From assembly GCA_009692115.1 (NCBI GenBank), contig SHZU01000001.1, forward strand, positions 132,345 through 196,344: a DNA stretch of 64,000 nucleotides, in the 5' to 3' direction. Both the position numbers and the translations under genes were made by a program. Under the pieces are notes generated by a model that searched no databases, had not been told where the DNA came from, and saw only the letters and a list, made by a program, of their open reading frames with translations. The stretch comes from Gemmatimonadota bacterium (GTDB taxonomy: Bacteria; Gemmatimonadota; Gemmatimonadetes; Gemmatimonadales; GWC2-71-9). Below are positions 8,996 through 17,617 of the stretch, in pieces (position 1 is the stretch's first letter; every line of letters begins with the position of its first letter).

Positions 8996-11785
8996 GTGCC
9001 CAACGCCTTTCTCCGAGTCGTCAACGCTCGCCAGCACAACCTGAAGGGCATTACGGTCGAGCTGCCGCACCGGCACCTGATCGTGGTGACCGGACCATCG
9101 GGATCGGGGAAGAGTTCCTTGGCGTTCGATACCATCTACGCCGAGGGGCAACGGCGGTACATCGAGTCCCTCTCGACCTACGCGAAGCAATTCCTGGAAC
9201 GGATGCCGAAGCCGCTGGTCGACCGGATCGAAGGCATCGCTCCGGCGGTGGCCATCGAGCAACGGAACCCAACCGTGTCGGGCCGGTCAACCGTCGGCAC
9301 GGCCACCGAAGTCTACGACTACCTCCGGTTACTCTGGGCTCGATTGGGCATCCAGTACTGTCGCAAATGCGGCGCCCGGGTAGTCCGCGACACCCCCACC
9401 ACTGCGGCCGACCAGGTTCGGGCCCTCGGACCGGTTCCGATCCAGGTGGCGTTTCCGCTTCCCCCCTCGGCCCGGCTCTCGCACGAGGCCATTGTCGAGA
9501 ACCTCCGAGCTATGGGGTATCTCCGTCTCATCAGCGACGGCGTCGCCCTCCACCTCGATGATCTGAAGCCGACCCTCGACCTCGGGCGGGCCGCCGAACT
9601 CCTGGTGGTCGCCGATCGGCTCGGCAACGCGGCCACCGCCCAAGCCCGGCTCCCCGAGGCGATCGGCCAAGCCATGGCTGAGGGCGATGGCATTGCCGTC
9701 ATTCTCTGGGAAGGGGGGCGGCTTCGGTTCACCGAGCATCCGGCCTGCAGCACCTGCGACACCCCCGCCCTGCCCCTCTCACCGGCCCTCTTCAGCTTCA
9801 ACAATCCCCGCGGGGCCTGCGGCGGCTGCAAAGGCTTCGGCGCAGTCCTCGAGTACGACGAGTCCCTGGTCGTGCCCGATCCCAGCCGCTCGCTCGAAGA
9901 CGGTGCCATCGACCCGTGGACCAAGCCGCGGTACGAAGGCCGGCGCCGGACCCTCCTCGACGCGGCCCGAAAACTCGGCGCCGACCCGACGGCGCCGTGG
10001 CAAAGCCTGAAGGCCACCGTCAAGCGCGAGTTGCTCTACGGCAAGCTCGGCAAATTCACCGGGATCTTTCCGTTTCTGACCTCGCTCGAAGAGAAGCGAT
10101 ACAAGCAGTACATCAGGGTCTTCCTCCGCCAATATCAGCTGGCCAAAATCTGCCCGGGCTGCGGCGGCACTCGGCTCAACGAGCATGCCCTCGCGGTCAA
10201 GGTCGGCGGGCGAACCATCGCCGACGTCGCCACGCTCCCGTTGGCCGACCTCTCCCTCTGGCTCCGGGGCTTGCCCTGGAGCCCAACCGAACGCGCCATC
10301 GCGACTGACATCCTGACCGAGTTGACCGCCCGGGTCGACTACTTGGTCGAGGTCGGGCTCGGCTACCTCACCATGGAGCGGCAGACCCGGACCCTCTCGG
10401 GCGGCGAAGCCCAGCGAATCGCCTTGGCCAACGCCCTCGGTGCCCGGCTCGTCGATTCCCTCTACGTCCTCGACGAACCGTCGATCGGCCTCCACCCCCG
10501 CGACACCGACCGCCTGCTCGACCTCTTGGTCCGGCTCCGAGACGCCGGCAATACCGTCCTCGTCGTCGAGCACGATCTCGAAGCGATTCGTCGGGCCGAT
10601 TTCATGGTCGAGCTGGGTCCGGGCTCAGGCGAACGCGGCGGATTCCTCGTGCATGCAGGCCCGGTGGCCGCGGCCGGGAAGACCCTGACCGGCCAATATC
10701 TCGAGGGCACCAAACGGATCGGCGTACCGAGTGCCCGCCGTCCCGCCGGACCCCGCTGGCTCAAATTCCGGGGCGCCCGGCTCCACAACCTTCAAAGCGT
10801 CGATGTCGACGTTCCCTTGGGCACTCTGGTGGCGGTGACCGGGGTCTCCGGCTCCGGCAAGAGTACCCTGGTGCATGACGTGATCTACCGTCAACTGGAA
10901 GCCAAGGTGGTCGGCGAGTCCTCGATCAAGGCCCACATGGGCGAGGTCATCGGCACGGTCGAATCGATGACCGGACACGAGTGGCTCGAAGACGTGGTGC
11001 TGATCGACCAGTCGCCGATCGGCCGGAGTCCCCGGTCCAACCCGGTGACCTATATCAAGGGGTTCGACGACATCCGGGAACTCTACGCCGAGCAGCCCCT
11101 CTCCCGGACCCGGCGATATACCCCGGCCACGTTCTCGTTCAACACCGGCAGCGGCCGGTGCGAACATTGCGACGGCGCCGGACAGGTCATGGTCGAGATG
11201 GTGTTTTTAGCCGACGTCTACGTACCGTGCGACGCCTGCGGTGGCACCCGATTCAAACGGGACGTCCTTGATGTCAGGGTCCGGGGCCATTCGATCCACG
11301 ACGTGCTCCAATGGACCGTCGACGAGGCGATCAGCCGGTTCCACCACCAACCCCGGCTCGGCGCCGCCTTGTGGCACCTCCAGCAGGTCGGGCTTGGCTA
11401 CCTGCAACTCGGTCAACCGGCCACGACCCTCTCCGGCGGCGAAGCGCAGCGGCTCAAAATTGCCCGGGAGTTGATTCAGGCCGGCAAGCGGGGCGGCCGA
11501 AAACTCTACCTCCTCGACGAACCGACCACCGGCCTCCACCTGGAGGACGTTCGGCAGCTGATCTCCGTCCTCGACCGCCTGGTGGACGCCGGGCATACGG
11601 TCATGGTCATCGAGCACCACCTCGATGTGGTCAAGCGAGCCGATTGGGTCATCGACTTGGGCCCCGAGGCCGGCGATGGCGGGGGCCGGGTGGTGGCCCA
11701 GGGCCCGCCCGAGTCGATCGCGGCCGCCGCCGCGTCGCACACCGGACGGTATCTCAAACCGCTCCTGGCCGGCGGCCCGGAATGA
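8996..11785 (+). CDS. uvrA: Excinuclease ABC subunit A
   Basis: DNA-damage recognition ATPase of nucleotide excision repair, 929 residues, close to the usual 940. Two ABC modules are clear: P-loops GPSGSGKSSL near residue 33 and GVSGSGKSTL near residue 616. There are two LSGGEAQR signatures, Walker B segments LYVLDEPSIGLHPRD and LYLLDEPTTGLH, and zinc-finger cysteines in CRKCG, CGGCKGFG and CEHCDGAG. The GTG at 8996 places the family's usual N-terminus; there is no ribosome-binding site because the -10 box sits just upstream. Its TGA overlaps the next gene's ATG. Confidence 0.98.
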   Translation: MPNAFLRVVNARQHNLKGITVELPHRHLIVVTGPSGSGKSSLAFDTIYAEGQRRYIESLSTYAKQFLERMPKPLVDRIEGIAPAVAIEQRNPTVSGRSTVGTATEVYDYLRLLWARLGIQYCRKCGARVVRDTPTTAADQVRALGPVPIQVAFPLPPSARLSHEAIVENLRAMGYLRLISDGVALHLDDLKPTLDLGRAAELLVVADRLGNAATAQARLPEAIGQAMAEGDGIAVILWEGGRLRFTEHPACSTCDTPALPLSPALFSFNNPRGACGGCKGFGAVLEYDESLVVPDPSRSLEDGAIDPWTKPRYEGRRRTLLDAARKLGADPTAPWQSLKATVKRELLYGKLGKFTGIFPFLTSLEEKRYKQYIRVFLRQYQLAKICPGCGGTRLNEHALAVKVGGRTIADVATLPLADLSLWLRGLPWSPTERAIATDILTELTARVDYLVEVGLGYLTMERQTRTLSGGEAQRIALANALGARLVDSLYVLDEPSIGLHPRDTDRLLDLLVRLRDAGNTVLVVEHDLEAIRRADFMVELGPGSGERGGFLVHAGPVAAAGKTLTGQYLEGTKRIGVPSARRPAGPRWLKFRGARLHNLQSVDVDVPLGTLVAVTGVSGSGKSTLVHDVIYRQLEAKVVGESSIKAHMGEVIGTVESMTGHEWLEDVVLIDQSPIGRSPRSNPVTYIKGFDDIRELYAEQPLSRTRRYTPATFSFNTGSGRCEHCDGAGQVMVEMVFLADVYVPCDACGGTRFKRDVLDVRVRGHSIHDVLQWTVDEAISRFHHQPRLGAALWHLQQVGLGYLQLGQPATTLSGGEAQRLKIARELIQAGKRGGRKLYLLDEPTTGLHLEDVRQLISVLDRLVDAGHTVMVIEHHLDVVKRADWVIDLGPEAGDGGGRVVAQGPPESIAAAAASHTGRYLKPLLAGGPE

Positions 11786-12669
11786 CCCACCGCCGGGCAA
11801 TCTGGGTGCTCTTGGGGTGCACCTTCATTTGGGGCGCCTCATTTTCATTGAACAAAATGGTTCTCGGCTCAGCCACCCCGCTCGCGTTCATGGCGGTTCG
11901 GTTCGCCGGCTCCGCCCTGCTGCTCGCGCCGGTCTATCGCCACGTGGACCGGCGGGACTGGCGGACCGGCGTGGCGTTGGGCACCCTGTTCGCGGTCCAA
12001 CTGGCCCTGTTCGTGGTGGGCCTCGCCGCGATCGATCCGGGCCGGGCGGCATTTCTCTTCAGCTTCCAAACCCCGTTGGTCCCCGTGCTGATGCTCGCGT
12101 TCCACTGGCGGTGGCCCACCGGCCGGGATCTCGCCGCGATCGGCCTTGCCACGTTAGGCGGATGGTGGCTGACCCGGCCGGCCGCCAATGGGACGGGCCT
12201 CGGGTTTGGAGCCGGCGACCTCGCCATGATCGGGAGCGCCGCCTGCGCCGCGCTGTACGTGGTGCTGGTCGGTGCGGTCGCGAACCGCCACGAGCCGATG
12301 CGGCTCATGGCGGTGCAATTCGTGGTGATTTCGTTGACGGCCGGGGTCCTCTCCGCGGGGTTCGAAGATCCCCGGATCGACCTCAACACCACCACCGTCA
12401 CCCTGATCCCATTTCTGGCTCTGGCGGGCGTCGCAACGTTCGTCGGCCAATTGGCCGGCCAACGGGCCATCCGGCCGACCGAAGCCGCTCTCCTCTTCGC
12501 GCTCGAGCCGCTGGTAGCGGCCGCCGTCAGCTTCATCAGCGTCGGGGAACGGCTCTCGCTCGGGCAGTGGGCCGGCGGCGGATTGATCCTCGCCGGCTCG
12601 ATTGTGGCTCAGGTCGGACGATCGGCGGTGGTGCCCGCGGTTCCTCTCCCGAGCCAAGCGGTAAACTGA
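11782..12669 (+). CDS. EamA/DMT-family transporter
   Basis: Inner-membrane transporter of 295 residues built from two EamA repeats, about ten hydrophobic helices. The N-terminal WVLLGCTFIWGASFSLNK and the repeat-2 ending ALEPLVAAAVSFISVGERL are typical of drug/metabolite exporters. The ATG at 11782 overlaps the uvrA stop (ATGA), so it depends on uvrA transcription. The substrate is unknown; many relatives export amino acids or metabolites. Confidence 0.88.
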   Translation: MTHRRAIWVLLGCTFIWGASFSLNKMVLGSATPLAFMAVRFAGSALLLAPVYRHVDRRDWRTGVALGTLFAVQLALFVVGLAAIDPGRAAFLFSFQTPLVPVLMLAFHWRWPTGRDLAAIGLATLGGWWLTRPAANGTGLGFGAGDLAMIGSAACAALYVVLVGAVANRHEPMRLMAVQFVVISLTAGVLSAGFEDPRIDLNTTTVTLIPFLALAGVATFVGQLAGQRAIRPTEAALLFALEPLVAAAVSFISVGERLSLGQWAGGGLILAGSIVAQVGRSAVVPAVPLPSQAVN

Positions 12670-12697
12670 GCGGCGTGACGGTCGGCATCCCGGTGGC

Positions 12698-12874
12698 CTA
12701 ACGCGATCGTCTGATCGATCCGGTCCGTTGGGGCAGCCCCCCGCCCTCCTCGGGCCGCCGACAGAACCAACGCCACCACGCGGCGATCTGATCGGGCGTC
12801 ATCCGGTAGAGGGCCTCGGCTTCCCGCCATTCTTCGAGCGTGATCTTGATTGAGGGTCGTGCTCTGTACCCCAT
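12698..12874 (-). CDS. Small hypothetical protein (58 aa) starting inside the long inverted repeat
   Basis: A 58-codon frame begins MGYRARPSIKITLEEW at the ATG at 12874 and continues with an aromatic, charged stretch TPDQIAAWWRWFCRRPEEG before a TAG at 12698-12700. The amphipathic composition looks protein-like rather than random antisense. No family is recognised. The start codon lies within the left arm of the inverted repeat at 12859-12976, and the right arm carries a mirror-image copy of the same first five codons. Confidence 0.4.
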   Translation of the reverse strand: MGYRARPSIKITLEEWREAEALYRMTPDQIAAWWRWFCRRPEEGGGLPQRTGSIRRSR

Positions 12875-12976
12875 TTCGTGAGGCTAGTTTGGGCTAGCAT
12901 GTGAAACCTACCCTGTCCTGCGTGTTAGGTTTCACATGCTAGCCCAAACTGCCTCACGAAATGGGGTACAGAGCAC
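12859..12976. repeat. Long near-perfect inverted repeat (52/51-base arms, 15-base loop)
   Basis: Left arm 12859-12910 and right arm 12926-12976 are reverse complements except for one extra base in the left arm (ACTAGCC against ACTGCC). The 15-base centre is 12911-12925. It could fold into a very stable hairpin or cruciform. Each arm contains ATG GGG TAC AGA GCA pointing outward, so both sides begin a frame MGYRA: 58 codons on the left, 18 codons on the right. No T-tract follows, so it is not a standard terminator. A small non-autonomous element or an inverted duplication are alternatives. Confidence 0.9.
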
Positions 12977-13111
12977 CGGCCGGCGACGGCCTGGGCCGGT
13001 TGCTGCAGAAGCAGTAACATGTATCCGAGTATCATTGGTACCTTCGCGGGAGGGTCGGCCTGAAGGGTCGACCTCCCATCCATCCGAGTCAAGTCATCGA
13101 GGTAGGTCCGC

Positions 13112-14500
13112 ATGGCGCGGTTTCTCGCAGTGGTCGTCCTGGTCCTCGGCGGTTGCGCCAAGGCTCCCGAAAGTCCGCCGCCCGATCTGGTCTTGGCGGC
13201 GGTCAACGTGGTGGACGTGACCACCGGGATGGTCCAGCGCGAAATGGACGTGGCGATTGCCGGCCGGTTCATTACCGGGATCGCCCCGGCGGTGGCGAAG
13301 CCAAGGGCCGCTTCAGTGGTCGACGCCCGCGGCCTCTATCTGATCCCCGGTCTGTGGGACATGCACGTCCACGTCGCCTCGATGCCGGGGACCTCCGACG
13401 TGTTTCTCCCGGCGCTGGTCGGCTACGGGGTGCTCGGCGCACGGGACACTCACAGCAACCTCGACAGTGTGGTCGCGGCCAAACGGGCCATCGCCGCCGG
13501 GTCGCGTGTCGGGCCCCGGCTCTTCGTGTCCGGCGAGCTGGTCGACGGCGTCAACTCCGTCAACCCGTCGGCGCGTCGGGTGGCAACCGAGGCCGAAGCG
13601 CGGGCTCAAGTGCGGGCACTCAAGCAGGGCGGGGCGGACTTTGTGAAAGTGTACTCGGCGCTTTCGCGGGACCTGTACTTCGCGATCGCCGACGAGGCCA
13701 AGAAAGCCGGGATCCCGTACGCGGGGCACGTCACCCCGGCCATCACGGCGCTCGAGGCGTCGAACGTGGGCCAACGGACCTTCGAGCATGTGATCGGCGT
13801 CGAAGCGGGCACCTCCCGCGAAGAAGCCGCGATCCTGGCCGAGAACTGGGCCGCCGTGGCGAAGAGGGTCTTCAAATGGGCCGACGCCGCCCGGATTCGG
13901 GTCACCCAGGACTCCGCCAAGGCCGCGGCGCTGTTCGCGGCCTTCAAGCGAAACCAAACCTGGCAAGTTCCGACCTTGATCGTGTCCCGGCAGGTCGGGA
14001 GTCTGGTGGATGGCGTACCCGCTGCGGTGCCGGCCGATCGCTTCATCGGGCAGTCGGTGCGGGGCATGTGGGCCGCGATGGGATCGATGGCCGTCTTCGT
14101 GAAAGGCATCCACGATCTTCATCCGCTCGACATGGAGCTGGTCGGGAAGATGTATCGGGCCGGCGTGCCGATCCTGGCCGGGACCGATTTCCCGAACCCG
14201 TACGTCTATCCAGGGGCTAGCTTGCACGACGAATTGGCCTTGCTGGTCAAAGCTGGTTTGCCCGCTGCGGCGGCCCTGCGGGCCGCGACGAGCGAGCCGG
14301 CCCGATTCCTCGGACTCAGCGATTCCCTCGGCACCGTGGCCGTCGGCAAGGTGGCCGATCTGGTGCTGTTGACTGCCGATCCGCTGACCGATATTGCCAA
14401 CACCACGAAGATTCAATCCGTGATTCAGGGAGGCCGAGTGTGGGATCGCGCCTCGCTCGATCGGTTGCTGTTGGGCGCCGAGGCCGCGGCGCAGCGCTGA
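13112..14500 (+). CDS. Amidohydrolase-family lipoprotein (imidazolonepropionase/prolidase-like)
   Basis: Secreted metal-dependent hydrolase of 462 residues. The N-terminus is a lipoprotein signal with lipobox VLGGCA at about residues 11-16. The metal site is visible: DMHVHVA (two His), a Lys in DFVKVYSAL that would be carboxylated, His in YAGHV and FEHVIG, and the closing Asp in LAGTDFPNPYVYPG. The C-terminus ends with the usual VGKVADLVLL strand. The substrate is not predictable; relatives act on cyclic amides and dipeptides. The ATG at 13112 is preceded by GAGGTAGG. Confidence 0.87.
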   Translation: MARFLAVVVLVLGGCAKAPESPPPDLVLAAVNVVDVTTGMVQREMDVAIAGRFITGIAPAVAKPRAASVVDARGLYLIPGLWDMHVHVASMPGTSDVFLPALVGYGVLGARDTHSNLDSVVAAKRAIAAGSRVGPRLFVSGELVDGVNSVNPSARRVATEAEARAQVRALKQGGADFVKVYSALSRDLYFAIADEAKKAGIPYAGHVTPAITALEASNVGQRTFEHVIGVEAGTSREEAAILAENWAAVAKRVFKWADAARIRVTQDSAKAAALFAAFKRNQTWQVPTLIVSRQVGSLVDGVPAAVPADRFIGQSVRGMWAAMGSMAVFVKGIHDLHPLDMELVGKMYRAGVPILAGTDFPNPYVYPGASLHDELALLVKAGLPAAAALRAATSEPARFLGLSDSLGTVAVGKVADLVLLTADPLTDIANTTKIQSVIQGGRVWDRASLDRLLLGAEAAAQR

Positions 14501-14530
14501 CCGGAGCACCTAACGATCGCACTGCAGAGG

Positions 14531-14728
14531 ATGACAATGAGAAACGGATCGCGACAAGGTGTCCTGTCGGTGCTGGCGTTGCTTGGAGTCGTCCCGGCGG
14601 CCAGTCCGCAGTCGAATGGCATGTCGGAGGCCTTTGTGAACACGCTGCGGCGGGACTACCTGGCCGCCCGCTACCGGATCGAGCGCGAACCGTCGCGGTT
14701 GGCCCTCAGTGAGGCGAGACGGCTGTAG
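14531..14728 (+). CDS. Small putative exported protein (65 aa), possibly a gene fragment
   Basis: Begins MTMRNGSRQG with a hydrophobic stretch VLSVLALLGVVPAAS that resembles a signal peptide, followed by a short charged region ending EARRL. It lies 30 bases after the amidohydrolase. It stops just before a strange C6-G8 run, so it may be the 5' end of a decayed gene. No homology is recognised. Confidence 0.35.
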   Translation: MTMRNGSRQGVLSVLALLGVVPAASPQSNGMSEAFVNTLRRDYLAARYRIEREPSRLALSEARRL

Positions 14729-14942
14729 CCAAGACCAGCCCCCCTGGGCAACGAGCTTCCCCTCGAACGTTTTACCCCCCGGGGGGGGCTTCGGCTCAAA
14801 AATGTGCCGCAGATTTAGCCCCCTACACGCCCTGGGCGATAGGCGATCGGGGGTGGGGGGGGGTGGCCGGCCGGCCTCCTATTGGCCTCCTGGAACGACA
14901 AACGCCACTCCGAGGAATGGCGTAAGTCATTGATCCATAACA
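14729..14942. other. Non-coding stretch with long G and C tracts before tRNA-Asn
   Basis: No convincing gene. It contains C6 followed directly by G8 near 14775, and a G5-T-G9 tract at 14849-14863 that could form a G-quadruplex. Such runs are also prone to sequencing error. Confidence 0.5.
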
Positions 14943-15015
14943 CTCCCGAGACAGGACTCGAACCTGTGACCCGCTGATTAACAGTCAGCTGCTCTACCAA
15001 CTGAGCTACTCGGGA
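14943..15015 (-). tRNA. tRNA-Asn (GTT)
   Basis: A 73-base cloverleaf on the bottom strand. The acceptor stem TCCCGAG pairs with CTCGGGA, the D arm is GCTC...GAGC, the anticodon loop CTGTTAA carries GTT, the T loop is TTCGAGT, and the discriminator base is G, as expected for tRNA-Asn. CCA is not encoded. Confidence 0.97.
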
Positions 15016-15037
15016 TCGAACTCTGAAAAGCGCGGGT

Positions 15038-15066
15038 AAAGTATGTCGGCGACCCTGATCCGGCAA
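15038..15066 (-). promoter_or_regulatory. Promoter of tRNA-Asn
   Basis: On the bottom strand TTGCCG (15061-15066) is separated by exactly 17 bases from TACTTT (15038-15043), which lies 22 bases before the tRNA 5' end. This is a good match to a housekeeping sigma promoter. Confidence 0.6.
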
Positions 15067-15079
15067 TACTTCGGACCGA

Positions 15080-15110
15080 TTCGGTCACCAGGAAGCACCC
15101 TGTGACCGAA
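15080..15110. repeat. Inverted repeat in the AT-rich island
   Basis: TTCGGTCAC (15080-15088) and GTGACCGAA (15102-15110) are perfect 9-base complementary arms around a 13-base loop. They lie just upstream of the tRNA-Asn promoter. They could be a terminator for either strand or an operator; no T-run is obvious. Confidence 0.6.
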
Positions 15111-15305
15111 AATCGCTTCATTTTCCTATGCCGCTGACATCAAACGACTTACACTAAAAAGAGTGCAGGCACCATCGTACTACAAGCAATAGTTAGCGCT
15201 CACACTAGTTATTCAAGGAGATTCTTGGCAAAAAGAGACCAAGTCTCGGTGACGTGAGTCACAGTAACACGTTCAAAAACAACAACTTATGCATCCGCGC
15301 ATCAC

Positions 15306-15334
15306 TTCAATTCTGACCCAGAGTTCACTACTTT
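15306..15334 (+). promoter_or_regulatory. Promoter of holB
   Basis: TTCAAT (15306-15311), 17-base spacer, TACTTT (15329-15334). The -10 box ends 8 bases before the ATG at 15343, so the transcript would have almost no leader. Confidence 0.5.
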
Positions 15335-15342
15335 TATCCCTT

Positions 15343-16425
15343 ATGAAGCCCCGGTTGCTTGGCCACGAGAGCGTCCAGCGAGATCTCCTCAACGCCAACC
15401 GAAATGGTCGCCTTCCCCAGGTCCTCCTGATCACCGGAGACCAGGGCGTTGGTCGCCAGTCGTTCGGCCGATGGCTGGCTGCGGTGGCCCTCTGCCAATC
15501 CGCCGAGGCCCCCTGCGGGGTCTGTCAATCCTGCCGGTTGGTCTCGACCTTGTCCCATCCCGATTTCCACTGGTTCGTCCCGACGCCCCGCCCCAAGGCC
15601 GGCGACCCGGACAAACAGATGGACGAGGTTCGGGAAACCCTGGCCGAAGTCATGGCAGCCCGGCGCGAAAACCCCGTGTACAGCGCCCCCGACGGGCTGG
15701 CAATGCATGGGGTCGCCACCGCGCGCCTGATCCTCAAGGCTGGCTCCCTCACCACCGTCATGGGCGGCCGGCGGGTCATTCTGATCGGCGACGCCGAACG
15801 GCTAGTACCCCAAGAGGCCAACCAGGAAGCCGCCAACGCCCTCCTCAAGTTCCTCGAGGAGCCCCCGGCCAGCGCCTTGATCATCCTCACCACCACCGAT
15901 CCCAACCGGGTCCTCCCGACCATCCGATCTCGGGCAGTGCCCGTTCGCCTGGGCCGGCTCGACCCGGCCACGCTGGCCGCAGGGTTGACAGAGCTTGCCC
16001 CCGAGCTCCCCGAAGCGGAGCGCCGCCGCCGGGTTCTGGCGGCCGAGGGTTCGTTAGGCCGGGCGCTCGTCGCCACCGCCACCGCCAAGACCGACGAACA
16101 AGTGGACCAGCTCCTGGCGGTCGCCAAACAAGGCGGAGCGCCTCGTTTCGAGCGGGTCTTGCGTCAGGGCGCCTGGCAGGCCCGAGGCGACTTTACCGAA
16201 CTCCTCGACCGCCTGGCCGGCGCTCTTGGCCAAGCTGTCCGGGTCAGCTCTGGTGGACCAGTCGGGCCGGTTGCCGAATCGCTCCGAACCGTCACCAGCC
16301 CGGCCCGGCTTCTGGTGGCCCTCGAAAAAGTCGAGGCGGCCCGCGAGGCCGCCCAAGGCAACGTCAATCCTCAACTGCTCCTCGGCACCCTCACCGCCGA
16401 CTTGGCGGAGGCACTATGGGCCTGA
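15343..16425 (+). CDS. holB: DNA polymerase III delta' subunit
   Basis: Clamp-loader subunit of the replicative polymerase, 360 residues from the ATG at 15343. The LLGHESVQ opening, the zinc-binding pattern CGVCQSC with a nearby His, and the [10 protein letters not shown] segment identify the gamma/tau/delta' family. The P-loop position reads [11 protein letters not shown], with Arg in place of the usual Lys, and the arginine-finger region reads TIRSRA rather than SRC; a poor P-loop is normal for delta', which does not hydrolyse ATP. An upstream ATG at 15289 would add 18 residues that do not look conserved. It overlaps moaC by 10 bases. Confidence 0.88.
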   Translation: MKPRLLGHESVQRDLLNANRNGRLPQVLLITGDQGVGRQSFGRWLAAVALCQSAEAPCGVCQSCRLVSTLSHPDFHWFVPTPRPKAGDPDKQMDEVRETLAEVMAARRENPVYSAPDGLAMHGVATARLILKAGSLTTVMGGRRVILIGDAERLVPQEANQEAANALLKFLEEPPASALIILTTTDPNRVLPTIRSRAVPVRLGRLDPATLAAGLTELAPELPEAERRRRVLAAEGSLGRALVATATAKTDEQVDQLLAVAKQGGAPRFERVLRQGAWQARGDFTELLDRLAGALGQAVRVSSGGPVGPVAESLRTVTSPARLLVALEKVEAAREAAQGNVNPQLLLGTLTADLAEALWA

Positions 16426-16913
16426 GCCACACCGACGCCGCTGGACAAGCCCGGATGGTCGACGTCGGCTCCAAGCCGGCCACGGCGCGTCAGGCCACCG
16501 CCCAAGGGTCGGTCACGATGTCGGCCGACGCGTTCCGAGAGGTCAGCGCCAATACGGTGGCCAAGGGGGATGTGCTCGCCGTGGCCCGAGTCGCGGGGAT
16601 CATGGCCGCCAAGCGGACCGCGGAGTTGATCCCCCTCTGCCACCCCCTCGGCCTCGACGGTGTCGACCTCGGCCTCGCATTGGACCCGGCGCTGCCAGGC
16701 ATCCAGGTGACGGCCACCGCCCGGGTCGAGGCCCGGACCGGGGTCGAGATGGAGGCCATGGTCGCCGTTGGCATTGCCTGCCTCACGATCTACGACATGG
16801 TCAAGGCCGTCGACCGCACCATGACGATTGGACCGATGTACCTCGTCGCGAAAAGCGGCGGCCAGAGCGGCAACTACCGCCGCGATCGGTTAACGGAGGG
16901 AGAACGCCCATGA
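16416..16913 (+). CDS. moaC: Cyclic pyranopterin monophosphate synthase
   Basis: Second step of molybdenum-cofactor synthesis, forming cyclic pyranopterin monophosphate. The 165-residue protein matches the family length and shows [13 protein letters not shown] and [10 protein letters not shown] followed by [12 protein letters not shown]. The ATG at 16416 overlaps the end of holB by 10 bases and its TGA overlaps the next ATG. No other moa gene is in view. Confidence 0.96.
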   Translation: MGLSHTDAAGQARMVDVGSKPATARQATAQGSVTMSADAFREVSANTVAKGDVLAVARVAGIMAAKRTAELIPLCHPLGLDGVDLGLALDPALPGIQVTATARVEARTGVEMEAMVAVGIACLTIYDMVKAVDRTMTIGPMYLVAKSGGQSGNYRRDRLTEGERP

Positions 16914-17608
16914 ATCACCTCGACAAACGATCCCGTCAGAGCCTCCGATCACTGCTTGGTCGTGCCCTGTTGCTGGCCGGCGGCGGCGCCGTGTTCGGAA
17001 TTGGCCACAGCATTTTCGAGCGGCTCTCGGCGGAGCTCCCGAAGCCGCTGGCGAGTATCGAGGCCAATCTGGAGATCAGCCGGCTCGAAAGCCTGGTGGA
17101 CGAACTCGAGGGCCGAATCTCGGTCACCGACCTCAAGGTCGAGCGGTTGACGATAGTGGGGCAGTACTCAGCAGCCTATCGGATTCCGGCCGACTTGGCC
17201 GGGCAGATCTATGACGCCGCCTTGGCCGAGGGCCTCCATCCATCGTTAGGCTACCAGCTGGTCAAGGTCGAGAGCGGGTTCCTTCGGGGCGCCCGCTCCC
17301 ATCGGAACGCCCTGGGCCTGACCCAGGTTCGCTTGGCCACGGCCCGGGAAGTCGACTCGACCCTGACCGAGCGGGACCTACTGGTCCCCGACACCAATCT
17401 CCGGATCGGGTTCCGGGTCCTCCGCCGGCTGCTCCGCCAATTCGGCAACGACCTCGAACTCGCACTGGCGGCCTACAACCTCGGACCGACCGGCGCGGCG
17501 ATGGCTCGCGCCGATACCACCACCGGCGTGGCGCCGGCGGGAACGAACTACGCAAGCAAAGTGATGAGCGGGATGAAAAAGCGGGCCCTGATCAAGCCGA
17601 CAACCTGA
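16910..17608 (+). CDS. Membrane-anchored lytic transglycosylase (SLT fold)
   Basis: Peptidoglycan-cleaving enzyme of 232 residues. It has an N-terminal membrane helix (about 16-32), a short coiled-coil-like stretch (about 45-80), and an SLT domain with the catalytic Glu in [10 protein letters not shown] at about residue 122, ALGLTQV, and LAAYNLGP. The ATG overlaps the moaC stop (ATGA). The helix would hold it in the inner membrane facing the periplasm. Confidence 0.86.
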   Translation: MNHLDKRSRQSLRSLLGRALLLAGGGAVFGIGHSIFERLSAELPKPLASIEANLEISRLESLVDELEGRISVTDLKVERLTIVGQYSAAYRIPADLAGQIYDAALAEGLHPSLGYQLVKVESGFLRGARSHRNALGLTQVRLATAREVDSTLTERDLLVPDTNLRIGFRVLRRLLRQFGNDLELALAAYNLGPTGAAMARADTTTGVAPAGTNYASKVMSGMKKRALIKPTT

Positions 17609-17617
17609 GGAGCTGAC

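Larger units (their letters stand above)
15016..15342. other. AT-rich non-coding island between tRNA-Asn and holB
   Basis: About 330 bases with a much lower GC content than the surrounding DNA and no convincing gene. It contains the tRNA-Asn promoter, the 9-base-arm repeat, several smaller dyads (GAGAC-CAA-GTCTC near 15236; GTGAC-GTGA-GTCAC near 15250) and the holB promoter. It may be a regulatory region, a small RNA locus or an old insertion scar. Confidence 0.5.

Noticed and set aside
9319-10573. Long bottom-strand open frames inside uvrA
   Set aside because: They are antisense shadows of a highly conserved gene in GC-rich DNA; the protein sequences have no domain pattern.
12971-13020. 18-codon frame MGYRAPAG... 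from the right arm of the inverted repeat
   Set aside because: Too short, and its similarity to the left frame ends where the repeat ends; explained by the inverted duplication.
14531-14942. Genomic island at the 3' end of tRNA-Asn
   Set aside because: No integrase and no duplicated tRNA 3' segment found in the flanking sequence.
15289-15342. Upstream ATG for holB
   Set aside because: Adds 18 non-conserved residues and lies across the -35/-10 promoter assigned to holB.
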